This document shows, piece after piece, positions 1-7,676 of a DNA stretch of 64,000 nt. The notes beneath the pieces were generated by a model. That model was given only the letters and a program-made list of their open reading frames with translations. It made no database searches and was not told the DNA's origin. The number at the start of each line of letters is the position of its first letter. The stretch's first letter is position 1. The stretch is taken from assembly GCF_005082365.1 (NCBI RefSeq), contig NZ_CP034900.1:124001-188000 (forward strand), given 5' to 3'. This DNA comes from Buchnera aphidicola (Artemisaphis artemisicola) (lineage in GTDB: Bacteria > Pseudomonadota > Gammaproteobacteria > Enterobacterales > Enterobacteriaceae). The position numbers and the translations under genes were made by a program.

Positions 1-157
1 TCGAACTCAAGCTAAAAATATGATCATATCTAATTCTATATCTATTAATACTAAAAGAATAAGAAAAAATCATATTTTTAATAATAATGATAAATTATTT
101 GGAAAGTTTACTTTGTTATCTAGAGGCAAAAAACATCATTCTTTATTATGTTGGTAG
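1..157 (+). CDS. tyrS: Tyrosyl-tRNA synthetase, C-terminal end (partial)
   Basis: Only the last 51 codons lie in the window; the gene enters from the left edge and stops with TAG at 155-157. The visible tail ends LFGKFTLLSRGKKHHSLLCW, which matches the end of the S4-like RNA-binding domain of gammaproteobacterial TyrRS (E. coli ends with a closely similar [21 protein letters not shown]). TyrRS charges tRNA-Tyr in the cytoplasm, and this C-terminal domain contacts the anticodon arm. The catalytic Rossmann domain is outside the window, so nothing can be said about it. The gene is convergent with sufA, separated by only 7 bases with no room for a separate terminator. Identification rests on recall of the E. 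coli C-terminus. Confidence 0.85.
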   Translation, partial: RTQAKNMIISNSISINTKRIRKNHIFNNNDKLFGKFTLLSRGKKHHSLLCW

Positions 158-164
158 TTTATTT

Positions 165-554
165 TCAATTTATTGCAAAACTTTCACCACAACCACAGAA
201 TTTATCTAATTTAGCGTTATGAAATTTAAAAACTGTATTAATGTTATTTTTCACAAAATCAATTTGAACACCTTCTAAAAATGGGATTTCTTGAGTAGAT
301 ATATATATATAAACGTTTTTATAAAAAAATACTATTTCTTTTCTATCTTGTTTTATTATTTCTGAATTTTTTACTAATTTCATAGTATAACGAAATCCTG
401 CACATCCTGATTTTTTTATTCCTAATCTTATTCCTTTATTATCAGAATCTAAATTAATTAAAAACAAAATTTGTTTTATAGCATTTTTAGTTATTGAAAT
501 ACTTTTCCAATCATTTTTTTTAGGAATATAAGTGTTAATTTTATTGTTATTCAT
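165..554 (-). CDS. sufA: Iron-sulfur cluster A-type carrier SufA
   Basis: A-type carrier of the HesB/IscA family, 129 residues (E. coli SufA 122), which accepts Fe-S clusters and passes them to apo-proteins. The three cluster-ligand cysteines are present: C51 in the GCAGF motif, and C120 and C122 in CGCGES near the C-terminus. The closing stretch (VFKFHN...CGCGESFA) favours SufA over IscA or ErpA, and its neighbour ydiK is also next to sufA in E. coli. The other suf genes (sufBCDSE) are not beside it, so the ancestral operon has been cut away or relocated. The cluster-dependent enzymes in this window (IspH, NuoB, NuoE, NuoF, NuoG, NuoI, YfaE) are plausible clients; that is inference. Start ATG at 554 gives the usual N-terminal extension. 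Confidence 0.9.
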   Translation of the reverse strand: MNNNKINTYIPKKNDWKSISITKNAIKQILFLINLDSDNKGIRLGIKKSGCAGFRYTMKLVKNSEIIKQDRKEIVFFYKNVYIYISTQEIPFLEGVQIDFVKNNINTVFKFHNAKLDKFCGCGESFAIN

Positions 555-687
555 TGTATTCTCTTTGAAAAATATTTATAGAAATAAAAAGTAATTTTAT
601 TTTAAAATATATCTTATTTTAATAAAATTTTTTTATTTAAAAGAATATGTTTTTTATTAATTATTTTTATAAAATTTAATGTTATAA

Positions 688-716
688 TTGATTTTATATT
701 TTTAATAAAATAAAAC
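688..716 (+). promoter_or_regulatory. Possible sigma-70 promoter for ydiK
   Basis: In the 233-bp gap between the divergent sufA and ydiK there is TTGATT at 688-693, a 17-bp spacer, and TAAAAC at 711-716. The match is moderate and the region is so A+T rich that chance matches are expected. Confidence 0.25.
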
Positions 717-787
717 TATTTTATAAAATTAAATTCATTTTACAAGAAATAATTTTTAATATAAAAATATTGAGGTACAACAATTAT

Positions 788-1870
788 ATGCAAAATCCAA
801 AAGAAAAAATGGATTTATCACAGTCTATTTTATCACTAATATTTATTATTTCTATAGGTGTAATAAGTTTTTTGATAATTCACCCATTTATATTAGGATT
901 TTCTTGGGCTAGCATGATTGTAATTGCCACTTGGCCTCTTATGTTAAGAATACAAAATTTTTTGGGAGGCAAACGTTTTTTTGCTGTAATAATAATGATA
1001 GCAATTTTGTTGCTTTTATTTATTATCCCAGTATTTTTTTTAGTAAAAAGTTTAATTGCAACAAGTATACCTCTTATTCATTGGTTTAGTTCAAATACTC
1101 TAGAATTTCCGGAATTATCTTGGTTACAAGATATCCCTCTTGTTGGTAAAAAAATATTTACTAGTTATAAAGAATTATTAGATGGTGATGGAGGAGAATT
1201 AATTCGCGAGATAAGACCTTATATGGGTCGTACAACTGAATTTTTTATTATTCAAGCTAAAAATTGTGGACTTTTTTTTATACATTTAACACTAATGTTA
1301 TTATTTAGCATATTATTCTATTGGAATGGTGAAAAAATTAGCAGTATTATTCGTTATTTTGCATTTCGACTTAGTAAAAAAAATGGAGACGCTATTGTTT
1401 TATTAGCTGCTCAAGCAATTAGAGCTGTTGCTTTAGGAGTAGTTGTAACTGCTTTTATTCAAGCTGTTTTATCTGGAATAGGATTATTCATTTCAGGGAT
1501 ACCTTATTCGGTATTATTAATGATAATAATTTTTTTTTCTTGTTTAATACAATTAGGACCACTACCTATTTTAATTCCATCAATCATATGGCTGTATTGG
1601 AATAACAATCCTACTTGGGGTACAATATTATTGATTTGGAGTTGTCTTGTATTTATACTTGACCATGTTCTTAGAGCGTTTTTTATACGTATAGGAGCCG
1701 ATTTACCTATTTTGTTAATTTTATCTGGAGTGATTGGTGGTTTATTAGTTTTTGGAATAATTGGTTTGTTTATTGGTCCAGTAGTATTATTAATATTTTA
1801 TCGTTTAATAATATCATGGATGTATGGTATTTCAATTTCATCTTTTTTAAAAAATACATCATTAAAATAA
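788..1870 (+). CDS. ydiK: YdiK, AI-2E family inner-membrane transporter-like protein
   Basis: Polytopic inner-membrane protein of the AI-2E/UPF0118 family; 360 residues from this start (E. coli YdiK 370). The true substrate is not established. Hydrophobic segments occur near residues 10-30, 32-50, 58-82, 150-180, 210-270 and 290-345. Strongly conserved stretches include HPFILGFSWA near the N-terminus, LLAAQAIRAVALGVVV in the middle and LILSGVIGG near the C-terminus. I chose ATG at 788 rather than TTG at 770 because it places the PFILG motif exactly where E. coli has it (31 residues precede it in both). A GAGG at 772-775 lies rather far upstream. Retention of this transporter in a genome with few permeases suggests a needed exchange with the host, which is inference. 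Confidence 0.92.
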   Translation: MQNPKEKMDLSQSILSLIFIISIGVISFLIIHPFILGFSWASMIVIATWPLMLRIQNFLGGKRFFAVIIMIAILLLLFIIPVFFLVKSLIATSIPLIHWFSSNTLEFPELSWLQDIPLVGKKIFTSYKELLDGDGGELIREIRPYMGRTTEFFIIQAKNCGLFFIHLTLMLLFSILFYWNGEKISSIIRYFAFRLSKKNGDAIVLLAAQAIRAVALGVVVTAFIQAVLSGIGLFISGIPYSVLLMIIIFFSCLIQLGPLPILIPSIIWLYWNNNPTWGTILLIWSCLVFILDHVLRAFFIRIGADLPILLILSGVIGGLLVFGIIGLFIGPVVLLIFYRLIISWMYGISISSFLKNTSLK

Positions 1871-2214
1871 GGTTTTAATTAATCTAATAGCTACATAAGA
1901 CTTTTAATTAAATATAATTTAAAATTATGATAATATATAAAAAATTGATTTTTTTAGATAATACTTAATAAATTTTTATCGTGATATAATAATATTTTTA
2001 AAAAAATTGAACTTCATCACATGTCCTGTTTAAAACTGCTTTCATATTAGTTAAAGTATACTGTTAAAATTCTTCTCCCTAATATTATTAAATTTTTTCT
2101 ATTAAGTATTTTAAAAAAACTCTATTAGAGATAAGATTATGACTGACTAGTTTTTCGTGAGTGTTATCACATCTTGCTATTCTTTCCAGAATAAAAATTC
2201 ATTTAGAGAAAAAA
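1871..2214. other. 344-bp intergenic region ydiK-aroH
   Basis: No gene is supported here. Very A+T-rich DNA is interrupted at about 2007-2070 by a less biased stretch with promoter-like words: TTGAAC at 2007-2012 followed 16-17 bp later by TTTAAA/TTAAAA around 2029-2035, and an isolated TATACT at 2057-2062. A single GACTAGT word occurs at about 2145; it recalls half of a TrpR operator but has no partner. A 9-codon ATG reading frame at 2021-2050 has no ribosome binding site and no Trp codons. The open frame from GTG 2161 continues into aroH but is unlike other AroH N-termini. In E. coli the gene before aroH is ppsR; nothing of it is recognisable. Confidence 0.5.
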
Positions 2215-3261
2215 ATGAAAAAAACAGATGAACTACGTACAATACGAATTGATCCATTAATAACTCCATCTGAACTGGCACAAAAATATGCTATTACTTC
2301 AGATATTATGGATACTGTTATCACAACAAGACAAAATATTGCTCGTATTCTGACTGGAGAAGATTTGCGATTACTTGTTGTAATAGGTCCATGTTCCGTT
2401 CATGATCCTGTTGCTGCAGTAGAATATGCACATCGATTATATGAATTACGAGTAAAATACAAAGATCGTCTTGAAATTATCATGCGTACATATTTTGAAA
2501 AACCAAGAACAGTTGTTGGATGGAAAGGATTAATTTCAGATCCAGATTTAAATGGTAGTTTTCGAGTTAACCATGGATTAGCGCTAGCCCGAAAATTATT
2601 ATTAGATATTAATGCATTAGGAATGCCTGCTGCAACAGAATTTCTTGATATAGTTATAGGTCAGTTTATTGCAGATTTAATTAGTTGGGGAGCTATTGGA
2701 GCAAGAACAACTGAAAGTCAAATTCATAGAGAAATGGCTTCTGCTCTTTCTTGTCCAGTAGGTTTTAAAAATGGCACTGATGGAAATATAAAAATTGCAA
2801 TTGATGCTATTCGCGCTGCAAAAGTCCGCCACTTGTTTTTAGCTCCTAATAAAAACGGACAGATGACAATTAATCATACTAGTGGAAATCCATATGGACA
2901 TATAATTATGAGAGGAGGACGTTCTCCTAACTATCATTCTGAGGATGTTGATTTAGCAATACAATGTTTGCGCGAATTTAATTTATTTGAACGTTTAATG
3001 ATAGATTTTAGTCATGGTAATTGTTTAAAAGACCATATTCGTCAAAAAAACGTCTCTAAATCTGTTTCCAATCAAATTTCTCGTGGTTCTCAAGCTATAT
3101 TTGGTGTTATGATTGAAAGTTTTTTAGAAGAGGGTTTCCAAAAAGTAGTAGATAATCAAACATTAATATATGGTAAATCAATTACCGATGCTTGTTTAAA
3201 TTGGAAAGATAGTACTTTAATTATTCAACAATTAGCAGATGCTGTAGATACGCGTTTTTAA
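2215..3261 (+). CDS. aroH: 3-deoxy-7-phosphoheptulonate (DAHP) synthase, AroH type
   Basis: Catalyses the first step of aromatic amino acid synthesis: phosphoenolpyruvate plus erythrose 4-phosphate to DAHP. From ATG 2215 it is 348 residues, the exact length of E. coli AroH, the tryptophan-sensitive isozyme, and it begins MKKTDELRTIRI versus MNRTDELRTARI in E. coli. Active-site motifs GPCSVHD, KPRTVVGWKGLISDP, GARTTESQIHRE and DFSHGN are all present. In-frame codons back to GTG 2161 add 18 residues with no family counterpart and are rejected. The gene is monocistronic: a strong terminator follows at once. Supplying aromatic amino acids to the aphid is an established Buchnera role. No TrpR-type palindrome is visible upstream, so repression by tryptophan is probably lost. 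Confidence 0.96.
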   Translation: MKKTDELRTIRIDPLITPSELAQKYAITSDIMDTVITTRQNIARILTGEDLRLLVVIGPCSVHDPVAAVEYAHRLYELRVKYKDRLEIIMRTYFEKPRTVVGWKGLISDPDLNGSFRVNHGLALARKLLLDINALGMPAATEFLDIVIGQFIADLISWGAIGARTTESQIHREMASALSCPVGFKNGTDGNIKIAIDAIRAAKVRHLFLAPNKNGQMTINHTSGNPYGHIIMRGGRSPNYHSEDVDLAIQCLREFNLFERLMIDFSHGNCLKDHIRQKNVSKSVSNQISRGSQAIFGVMIESFLEEGFQKVVDNQTLIYGKSITDACLNWKDSTLIIQQLADAVDTRF

Positions 3262-3266
3262 TTTAT

Positions 3267-3297
3267 ATGCTAGTCAAAATAATTGACTAGCATTTTT
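3267..3297 (+). terminator. Rho-independent terminator of aroH
   Basis: Perfect 11-bp stem ATGCTAGTCAA (3267-3277) / TTGACTAGCAT (3283-3293), 5-nt loop AATAA, and a run of five T (3293-3297). It lies 6 bp after the aroH stop and before the thrS start. It is one of the best-formed terminators in the window. Confidence 0.9.
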
Positions 3298-3333
3298 AAA
3301 GATTTTAAAAATATTTTTATTAAGGATTTAAGA

Positions 3334-5262
3334 ATGCCTGTAATAAGATTTTGTGATGGAAGTCAACAGGTCTATAAGAATTCTGTTCGATTAATAGAAG
3401 TTATTAAGCATTTACAACCAAATATAACAAAATCTATTATTGCTATTACTGTTAATAGTCATTTTTCAAACTTTAATACTTTAATTACAGAAGATTCTTT
3501 TGTAGAATTTATTAAGATCCAAGATAATAAAGCATTAAATGTTATTCGATATTCTTGCGCGCAACTTTTAAGTTATGCTGTAAAAAATATATGGCCACTT
3601 GCACAAATTTCTGAAAATAATATTACAAATAATGGTTTTTACTGTGATATAGATTTAAAAAACAAAATTACAGAAGAAGATTTTGTATTATTAGAAACTG
3701 ATATGAAACGTCTTATTAAAAAAGAATATAATATATTACATCAATTAGTTTCTTATGATCAAGCCATTGAAATATTTCAAAAACGTTGTGAAAAGTATAA
3801 AATATCTTTAATAAATAAAAAAAATGATCCTAAAAAGAATATTGCTTTATATTATCATGAAAATTATGTAGATATTAATATAGGCATGCAAGTGTTAAAT
3901 ATAAAATTTTGTAAAAATTTTAAACTGCAAAAAATTGGAGGTGTTTATTGGGAAGGAAATAAAAAAAATAAGATGTTACAGCGTATTTATGGTACTGCTT
4001 GGTCTAATCAAAAAGAATTAGAAAAATATCTAAATTATTTAAAAGAATTAGAAAAAAGAGATCATAGAAAGATTGGTGTTTTCCTCGAATTATATCATAT
4101 GCAAGAAGAATCTCCAGGAATGATTTTTTGGCATAATAAAGGTTGGATTATTTTTAATGAACTTGAGAATTTTGTTCGAAAAAAATTAAAAGAATATAAA
4201 TATCAAGAAGTTAAAACTCCATTATTAATTGATAAATTAATATGGCAAAAAAGCGGGCATTGGGATAATTATAAAAATGCTATTTTCACAACACCATCAG
4301 AACATCGAGAATATTGCATTAAACCAATGAATTGTCCTGGTCATGTTCAAATTTTTAATAGTGAATTAAAATCTTATCGAGATTTGCCTATTCGAATAGC
4401 AGAATTTGGAAGTTGTCATCGTAATGAACCTTCAGGTTCATTGCATGGTCTTATGCGAGTACGTAATTTTACTCAAGATGATGCACATATTTTTTGCACG
4501 AGAGAACAAGTGCGTTCTGAAATTAACAATTGTATTAAAATGATATATGATTTATACAGTATATTTAATTTTAAAAAAATATTAGTTAAACTTTCTACTC
4601 GTCCAGAAAAACGTATTGGTACTGATTCTTTATGGGATCAGTCTGAAAAAGATTTATCTGATATGCTGATAGAAAATCATTTATCATTTCAATATCAATT
4701 AGGAGAAGGTGCTTTTTATGGACCGAAAATTGAATTTATTCTACAAGATTCTTTAGATCGAAATTGGCAATGTGGAACAATTCAACTTGATTTCTACTTA
4801 CCATCACGTTTAAATTCATTTTATATTAATGAAAAGAACGAACGTAAAGTTCCTGTAATTATTCATCGGGCTATATTAGGTTCTATCGAACGTTTTATTG
4901 GTATATTAATTGAAGAATGTTCAGGAAATTTACCAACATGGTTATCTCCAATACAAGTCGTAATTATTAGTGTGCATAATATTGGTTTAGATTATATTAA
5001 GAAGTTAGTTAAAACTTTTTCTATTATCAACATTCGAATAGAATCTGATATAAGAAATGAAAAAATAGGCTTTAAAATTCGTGAACATACACTGCGTAAA
5101 ATTCCTTATATACTAATTTGTGGAGAAAAAGAAATCAGCGCTAATAAGATATCTGTTCGAAATAGAAATGGAAATTGTTTTACAATGATTGATGTTGATG
5201 TTTTTATTAAAAAGTTACAAGAAGAAATTATTACTCGTAGCTTTTATCAAATGGAGGAATAA
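3334..5262 (+). CDS. thrS: Threonyl-tRNA synthetase (editing site lost)
   Basis: Charges tRNA-Thr. From ATG 3334 (MPVIRFCDGSQ; AAGGA upstream) it has 642 residues, the same as E. coli. Domains in order: TGS (about 1-62), editing domain (about 63-224), class II catalytic core (about 243-535), anticodon-binding domain (536-642). Catalytic zinc ligands are present: Cys in MNCPGH, His in DDAHIF, His in PVIIHRA. The editing domain, which in E. coli removes mis-attached serine using H73, H77, C182 and H186, has Y73, Q77, N182 and Q186 at exactly those positions, so hydrolytic editing should be dead although the domain fold is retained. An upstream in-frame start at 3283 is rejected because it lies inside the aroH terminator. 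It is followed by infC with 3 bp between stop and start. Confidence 0.97.
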   Translation: MPVIRFCDGSQQVYKNSVRLIEVIKHLQPNITKSIIAITVNSHFSNFNTLITEDSFVEFIKIQDNKALNVIRYSCAQLLSYAVKNIWPLAQISENNITNNGFYCDIDLKNKITEEDFVLLETDMKRLIKKEYNILHQLVSYDQAIEIFQKRCEKYKISLINKKNDPKKNIALYYHENYVDINIGMQVLNIKFCKNFKLQKIGGVYWEGNKKNKMLQRIYGTAWSNQKELEKYLNYLKELEKRDHRKIGVFLELYHMQEESPGMIFWHNKGWIIFNELENFVRKKLKEYKYQEVKTPLLIDKLIWQKSGHWDNYKNAIFTTPSEHREYCIKPMNCPGHVQIFNSELKSYRDLPIRIAEFGSCHRNEPSGSLHGLMRVRNFTQDDAHIFCTREQVRSEINNCIKMIYDLYSIFNFKKILVKLSTRPEKRIGTDSLWDQSEKDLSDMLIENHLSFQYQLGEGAFYGPKIEFILQDSLDRNWQCGTIQLDFYLPSRLNSFYINEKNERKVPVIIHRAILGSIERFIGILIEECSGNLPTWLSPIQVVIISVHNIGLDYIKKLVKTFSIINIRIESDIRNEKIGFKIREHTLRKIPYILICGEKEISANKISVRNRNGNCFTMIDVDVFIKKLQEEIITRSFYQMEE

Positions 5263-5268
5263 AGTATT
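5253..5268 (+). promoter_or_regulatory. Strong Shine-Dalgarno and AUU start of infC
   Basis: GGAGG at 5253-5257, inside the last codons of thrS, lies 8 nt before ATT at 5266-5268. The ATT is in frame with infC and is followed by codons for KGGKRVQ, the known N-terminus of IF3. The same AUU start is used in E. coli, where IF3 discriminates against it and so represses its own synthesis. Confidence 0.92.
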
Positions 5269-5808
5269 AAAGGTGGAAAAAGAGTTCAATTAACACGTCC
5301 TAATCGAATAAATGGTGAAATCCGTGCTATTAAAGTTCGTCTTACAGGCGTTGAAGGAAATCAAATAGGTATAGTTCATTTACGTGAAGCCTTAGAAAAA
5401 TCTGAGGAATTAGGTTTAGATTTAGTTGAAATAAGCCCGAATGCTGAACCTCCTGTTTGTCGTATTATGGATTATGGAAAATTTCTTTATGAAAAAAGCA
5501 AGTCTTCTAAGGAACAAAAAAAGAAACAAAAAATAATTCAGATAAAAGAAATTAAATTTCGTCCAGGAACAGACGAAGGTGATTATCAAGTAAAATTACG
5601 TAATTTAATACGTTTTTTAGAAGATGGAGATAAAGTTAAAATTACTTTAAGATTTAGAGGTCGAGAAATGGCACATCAAAAAATTGGTGTTGATGTGTTA
5701 AATAGAATTCAAAATGATTTAATTGAGTTAGCAAGTGTTGAATCATTCCCATCTAAAATTGAAGGTCGTCAAATGATAATGATTTTAGCTCCAAAAAAGA
5801 AACAGTGA
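5266..5808 (+). CDS. infC: Translation initiation factor IF-3 (AUU start)
   Basis: IF3 binds the 30S subunit, keeps subunits apart and checks the start codon. Reading from ATT 5266 gives 180 residues, the E. coli length, beginning (M)[14 protein letters not shown]. There is no in-frame stop between 5266 and the first ATG (5467, codon 68), so a start at ATG would delete the N-terminal domain and the linker. Motifs: [17 protein letters not shown] at the domain junction, then the Lys-rich linker, then the C-terminal domain with [13 protein letters not shown] and RFRGREMAH. It lies 3 bp after thrS and heads the IF3-L35-L20 cluster. Because AUU initiation is itself the feedback device in E. coli, autoregulation is probably conserved. 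Confidence 0.96.
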   Translation: MKGGKRVQLTRPNRINGEIRAIKVRLTGVEGNQIGIVHLREALEKSEELGLDLVEISPNAEPPVCRIMDYGKFLYEKSKSSKEQKKKQKIIQIKEIKFRPGTDEGDYQVKLRNLIRFLEDGDKVKITLRFRGREMAHQKIGVDVLNRIQNDLIELASVESFPSKIEGRQMIMILAPKKKQ

Positions 5809-5889
5809 TCTTTACTAGATATTCTTCTGAATATATAAATTATTTTTAAATAATTTTTATATTTTTTTATAATTTAAATGAAATATTTT

Positions 5890-6087
5890 ATGTCTAAAAT
5901 TAAAACTTTAAAAAGTGCAGCAAAACGTTTTAAAAAAACTGCATCTGGTAAATTTAAGCGTAAGCAAGCAAATTTACGTCATATTTTAACAAAAAAAACA
6001 ACAAATAAAAAACGTCATCTTCGTCCTAAGATTTTAGTATCTAAAGGAGATATAGATAAAGTTAAATCTTTTTTACCATATGCGTAA
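5890..6087 (+). CDS. rpmI: Ribosomal protein L35 (bL35)
   Basis: Small basic protein of the large ribosomal subunit. From ATG 5890 it is 65 residues ([17 protein letters not shown]...), the E. coli length. An in-frame ATG at 5878 would add MKYF, which has no family counterpart. The body is the typical Lys/Arg-rich L35 sequence ending KVKSFLPYA. It sits between infC and rplT in the conserved order. In E. coli this gene and rplT are repressed by L20 binding to the leader; the 81-bp infC-rpmI gap here contains only a weak A+T hairpin (5837-5856), so conservation of that control cannot be judged by eye. Confidence 0.95.
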   Translation: MSKIKTLKSAAKRFKKTASGKFKRKQANLRHILTKKTTNKKRHLRPKILVSKGDIDKVKSFLPYA

Positions 6088-6128
6088 ATCAACTTATTTG
6101 TTAAGATTTTACGAATAGGAGAGCATAT

Positions 6129-6485
6129 ATGGCTCGTATAAAACGTGGTGTAGTAGCTCATGCTCGTCATAAAAAAATTTTAAAACAAGCAAAAGGTTAT
6201 TACGGAGCTCGTTCTCGTATTTACAGAGTAGCGTATCAGGCAGTAATTAAAGCAGGTCAGTATGCTTATCGTGATCGAAGACAACGTAAAAGACAATTCC
6301 GTCAATTATGGATTACTCGTATTAATGCAGCTGTGCGTCAAAGTCAAATGTCTTATAATAATTTTATTTTTGGTTTAAAAAAAGCATCGATTAACATTGA
6401 TCGAAAAATATTGTCTGATATTGCTGTGTATGATATTTTTTCATTTAATATATTAGTTCAAAAAGCAAAAGAAGCTTTATTATAA
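6129..6485 (+). CDS. rplT: Ribosomal protein L20 (bL20)
   Basis: Primary-binding protein needed for early assembly of the large subunit, and in E. coli the repressor of rpmI-rplT translation. It has 118 residues, as in E. coli: basic N-terminal extension [16 protein letters not shown] and the helical region [37 protein letters not shown] lies just ahead of the ATG. It ends at 6485, followed by a 192-bp gap with four hairpins before pheS. Confidence 0.97.
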   Translation: MARIKRGVVAHARHKKILKQAKGYYGARSRIYRVAYQAVIKAGQYAYRDRRQRKRQFRQLWITRINAAVRQSQMSYNNFIFGLKKASINIDRKILSDIAVYDIFSFNILVQKAKEALL

Positions 6486-6506
6486 TAAAAAGATCTTAAA
6501 ATATAA

Positions 6507-6529
6507 GAGGGGAAAATTACTCTCCCCTC
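6507..6529 (+). terminator. G+C-rich hairpin after rplT
   Basis: Stem GAGGGGA (6507-6513) / TCCCCTC (6523-6529), 9-nt loop, 21 nt after the rplT stop. It is the most G+C-rich element in the neighbourhood. No T run follows, so it may be a 3'-end stabilising or processing structure rather than a classic intrinsic terminator. Confidence 0.5.
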
Positions 6530-6549
6530 CATTATTACTAATTCAAATA

Positions 6550-6578
6550 ATCAAATCGAATATTTGATATTATTTTTT
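6550..6578 (+). terminator. Hairpin with T6 tail in rplT-pheS gap
   Basis: Stem ATCAAAT (6550-6556) / ATTTGAT (6562-6568), 5-nt loop, followed after ATTA by six T (6573-6578). Terminator-like, but weak because the stem is A+T rich. Confidence 0.4.
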
Positions 6579-6581
6579 AAA

Positions 6582-6601
6582 TTTCAACATATTAGTTGAA
6601 A
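6582..6601 (+). repeat. Inverted repeat upstream of pheS terminator-like hairpin
   Basis: TTTCAAC (6582-6588) / GTTGAAA (6595-6601), 6-nt loop. It lies 2 nt before the next hairpin; the pair resembles the stacked stems of an attenuator, but no alternative pairing was demonstrated. Confidence 0.35.
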
Positions 6602-6603
6602 AT

Positions 6604-6633
6604 AAGCTTCCTTCATGGAAGCTTTTAGTATTT
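6604..6633 (+). terminator. Terminator/attenuator-like hairpin before pheS
   Basis: Perfect 8-bp stem AAGCTTCC (6604-6611) / GGAAGCTT (6617-6624), 5-nt loop TTCAT, then TTAGTATTTT. It ends 45-50 nt before the pheS ATG, where E. coli has the pheM-pheST attenuator. Confidence 0.6.
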
Positions 6634-6677
6634 TAGATGTTATATAAAATATATATTAATAAAAATAAGACCATAAA

Positions 6678-7667
6678 ATGTTAACTTTAAACAAATTGCT
6701 CAACATTATTAAAATAGATATAAAAAATTCAAAAAAAATAGAAGAATTAGATGAAATTCGTATTAAATATTTAGGGAAAAAAGGTATTTTAACTTCATAT
6801 ATAAAAAATTTAAAAAATTTTTCTTTTGAAGAAAAAAAAAAGTATAGTATTATGATTAATAAAATTAAAAAAGAAGTTATTCAAACAATTGATCAAAAAA
6901 ATACAAAATTAACTAATCTTATTTTAGAAGAACGTATTAAAAAAGAACATATTGATATCTCTCTTCCTGGACGTCGCATCAAGAATGGTGTTTTGCACCC
7001 TATAACATATACTATTAATTCTATAGTAAATTTTTTTTTAAAATTAGGATTTCAATCATTAAATAGTCCTGAAATAGAAGACGAATATCATAATTTTGAT
7101 GCTTTAAATATTCCTAAAAACCATCCAGCTAGGAATAGTCAAGATACTTTTTGGCTTGATAATAATCGTTTATTAAGAACCCAAACTTCAAATATGCAAA
7201 TTCGAATTCTGAAAAAAGAAAAACCTCCCATTAGAATAATTTTTCCTGGCAAAGTATATCGTAATGATTATGATTCTACACATACACCTATGTTTCATCA
7301 GATCGAAGGTTTAATAGTAGATAAAAATATTAACTTTTCTCATTTAAAATGGATTATATATAATTTTTTATATGATTTTTTTGGAAAAGAAATTTCTATT
7401 AAATTTCGTCCATCTTATTTTCCTTTCACTGTACCTTCTGCAGAAGTAGATATTATTAATCATAAAGGAAAACCTTTAGAAGTATTAGGATGTGGTATGG
7501 TTCATCCTAATGTTTTAAAAAATGTTGGTATCAATCCAAAAATTTATTCTGCTTGTGCTTTTGGCATGGGAATTGAACGTATTATAATGTTACGTTATGA
7601 TATTTCTGATCTTCGATCTTTTTTTGAAAATGATATAAGGTTTTTAAAACAATTCAAATATAATTAG
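6678..7667 (+). CDS. pheS: Phenylalanyl-tRNA synthetase alpha subunit
   Basis: Catalytic alpha subunit of the alpha2-beta2 PheRS; 329 residues (E. coli 327). An N-terminal coiled-coil arm (about 1-90), rich in Lys and Glu, contacts tRNA-Phe. The class II catalytic domain follows, with motif 2 around [24 protein letters not shown] and motif 3 around [16 protein letters not shown]. Start ATG 6678 gives [12 protein letters not shown], then the conserved [12 protein letters not shown] at about 27-38. It is followed by pheT after 9 bp, so the two subunits are co-transcribed. A possible attenuator precedes it, but no ATG-started leader peptide like E. coli PheM exists. Confidence 0.97.
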   Translation: MLTLNKLLNIIKIDIKNSKKIEELDEIRIKYLGKKGILTSYIKNLKNFSFEEKKKYSIMINKIKKEVIQTIDQKNTKLTNLILEERIKKEHIDISLPGRRIKNGVLHPITYTINSIVNFFLKLGFQSLNSPEIEDEYHNFDALNIPKNHPARNSQDTFWLDNNRLLRTQTSNMQIRILKKEKPPIRIIFPGKVYRNDYDSTHTPMFHQIEGLIVDKNINFSHLKWIIYNFLYDFFGKEISIKFRPSYFPFTVPSAEVDIINHKGKPLEVLGCGMVHPNVLKNVGINPKIYSACAFGMGIERIIMLRYDISDLRSFFENDIRFLKQFKYN

Positions 7668-7676
7668 TGAGATACA

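Noticed and set aside
770-787. TTG start for YdiK
   Set aside because: ATG 788 aligns the distance to the PFILG motif exactly with E. coli.
2140-2150. Possible TrpR operator upstream of aroH
   Set aside because: Only one CTAG half-site is present; the palindromic partner at the required spacing is missing.
2161-2214. GTG start adding 18 residues to AroH
   Set aside because: ATG 2215 yields 348 residues beginning like E. coli AroH; the extension has no family match.
3283-3333. Upstream in-frame start adding 17 residues to ThrRS
   Set aside because: It begins inside the aroH terminator stem and the added residues have no counterpart; ATG 3334 gives the exact E. coli length and N-terminus.
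5837-5870. A+T hairpin with T run between infC and rpmI as terminator or L20 operator
   Set aside because: The loop is only 2 nt, the stem is all A/T, and infC-rpmI-rplT are expected to be co-transcribed; no support beyond composition.
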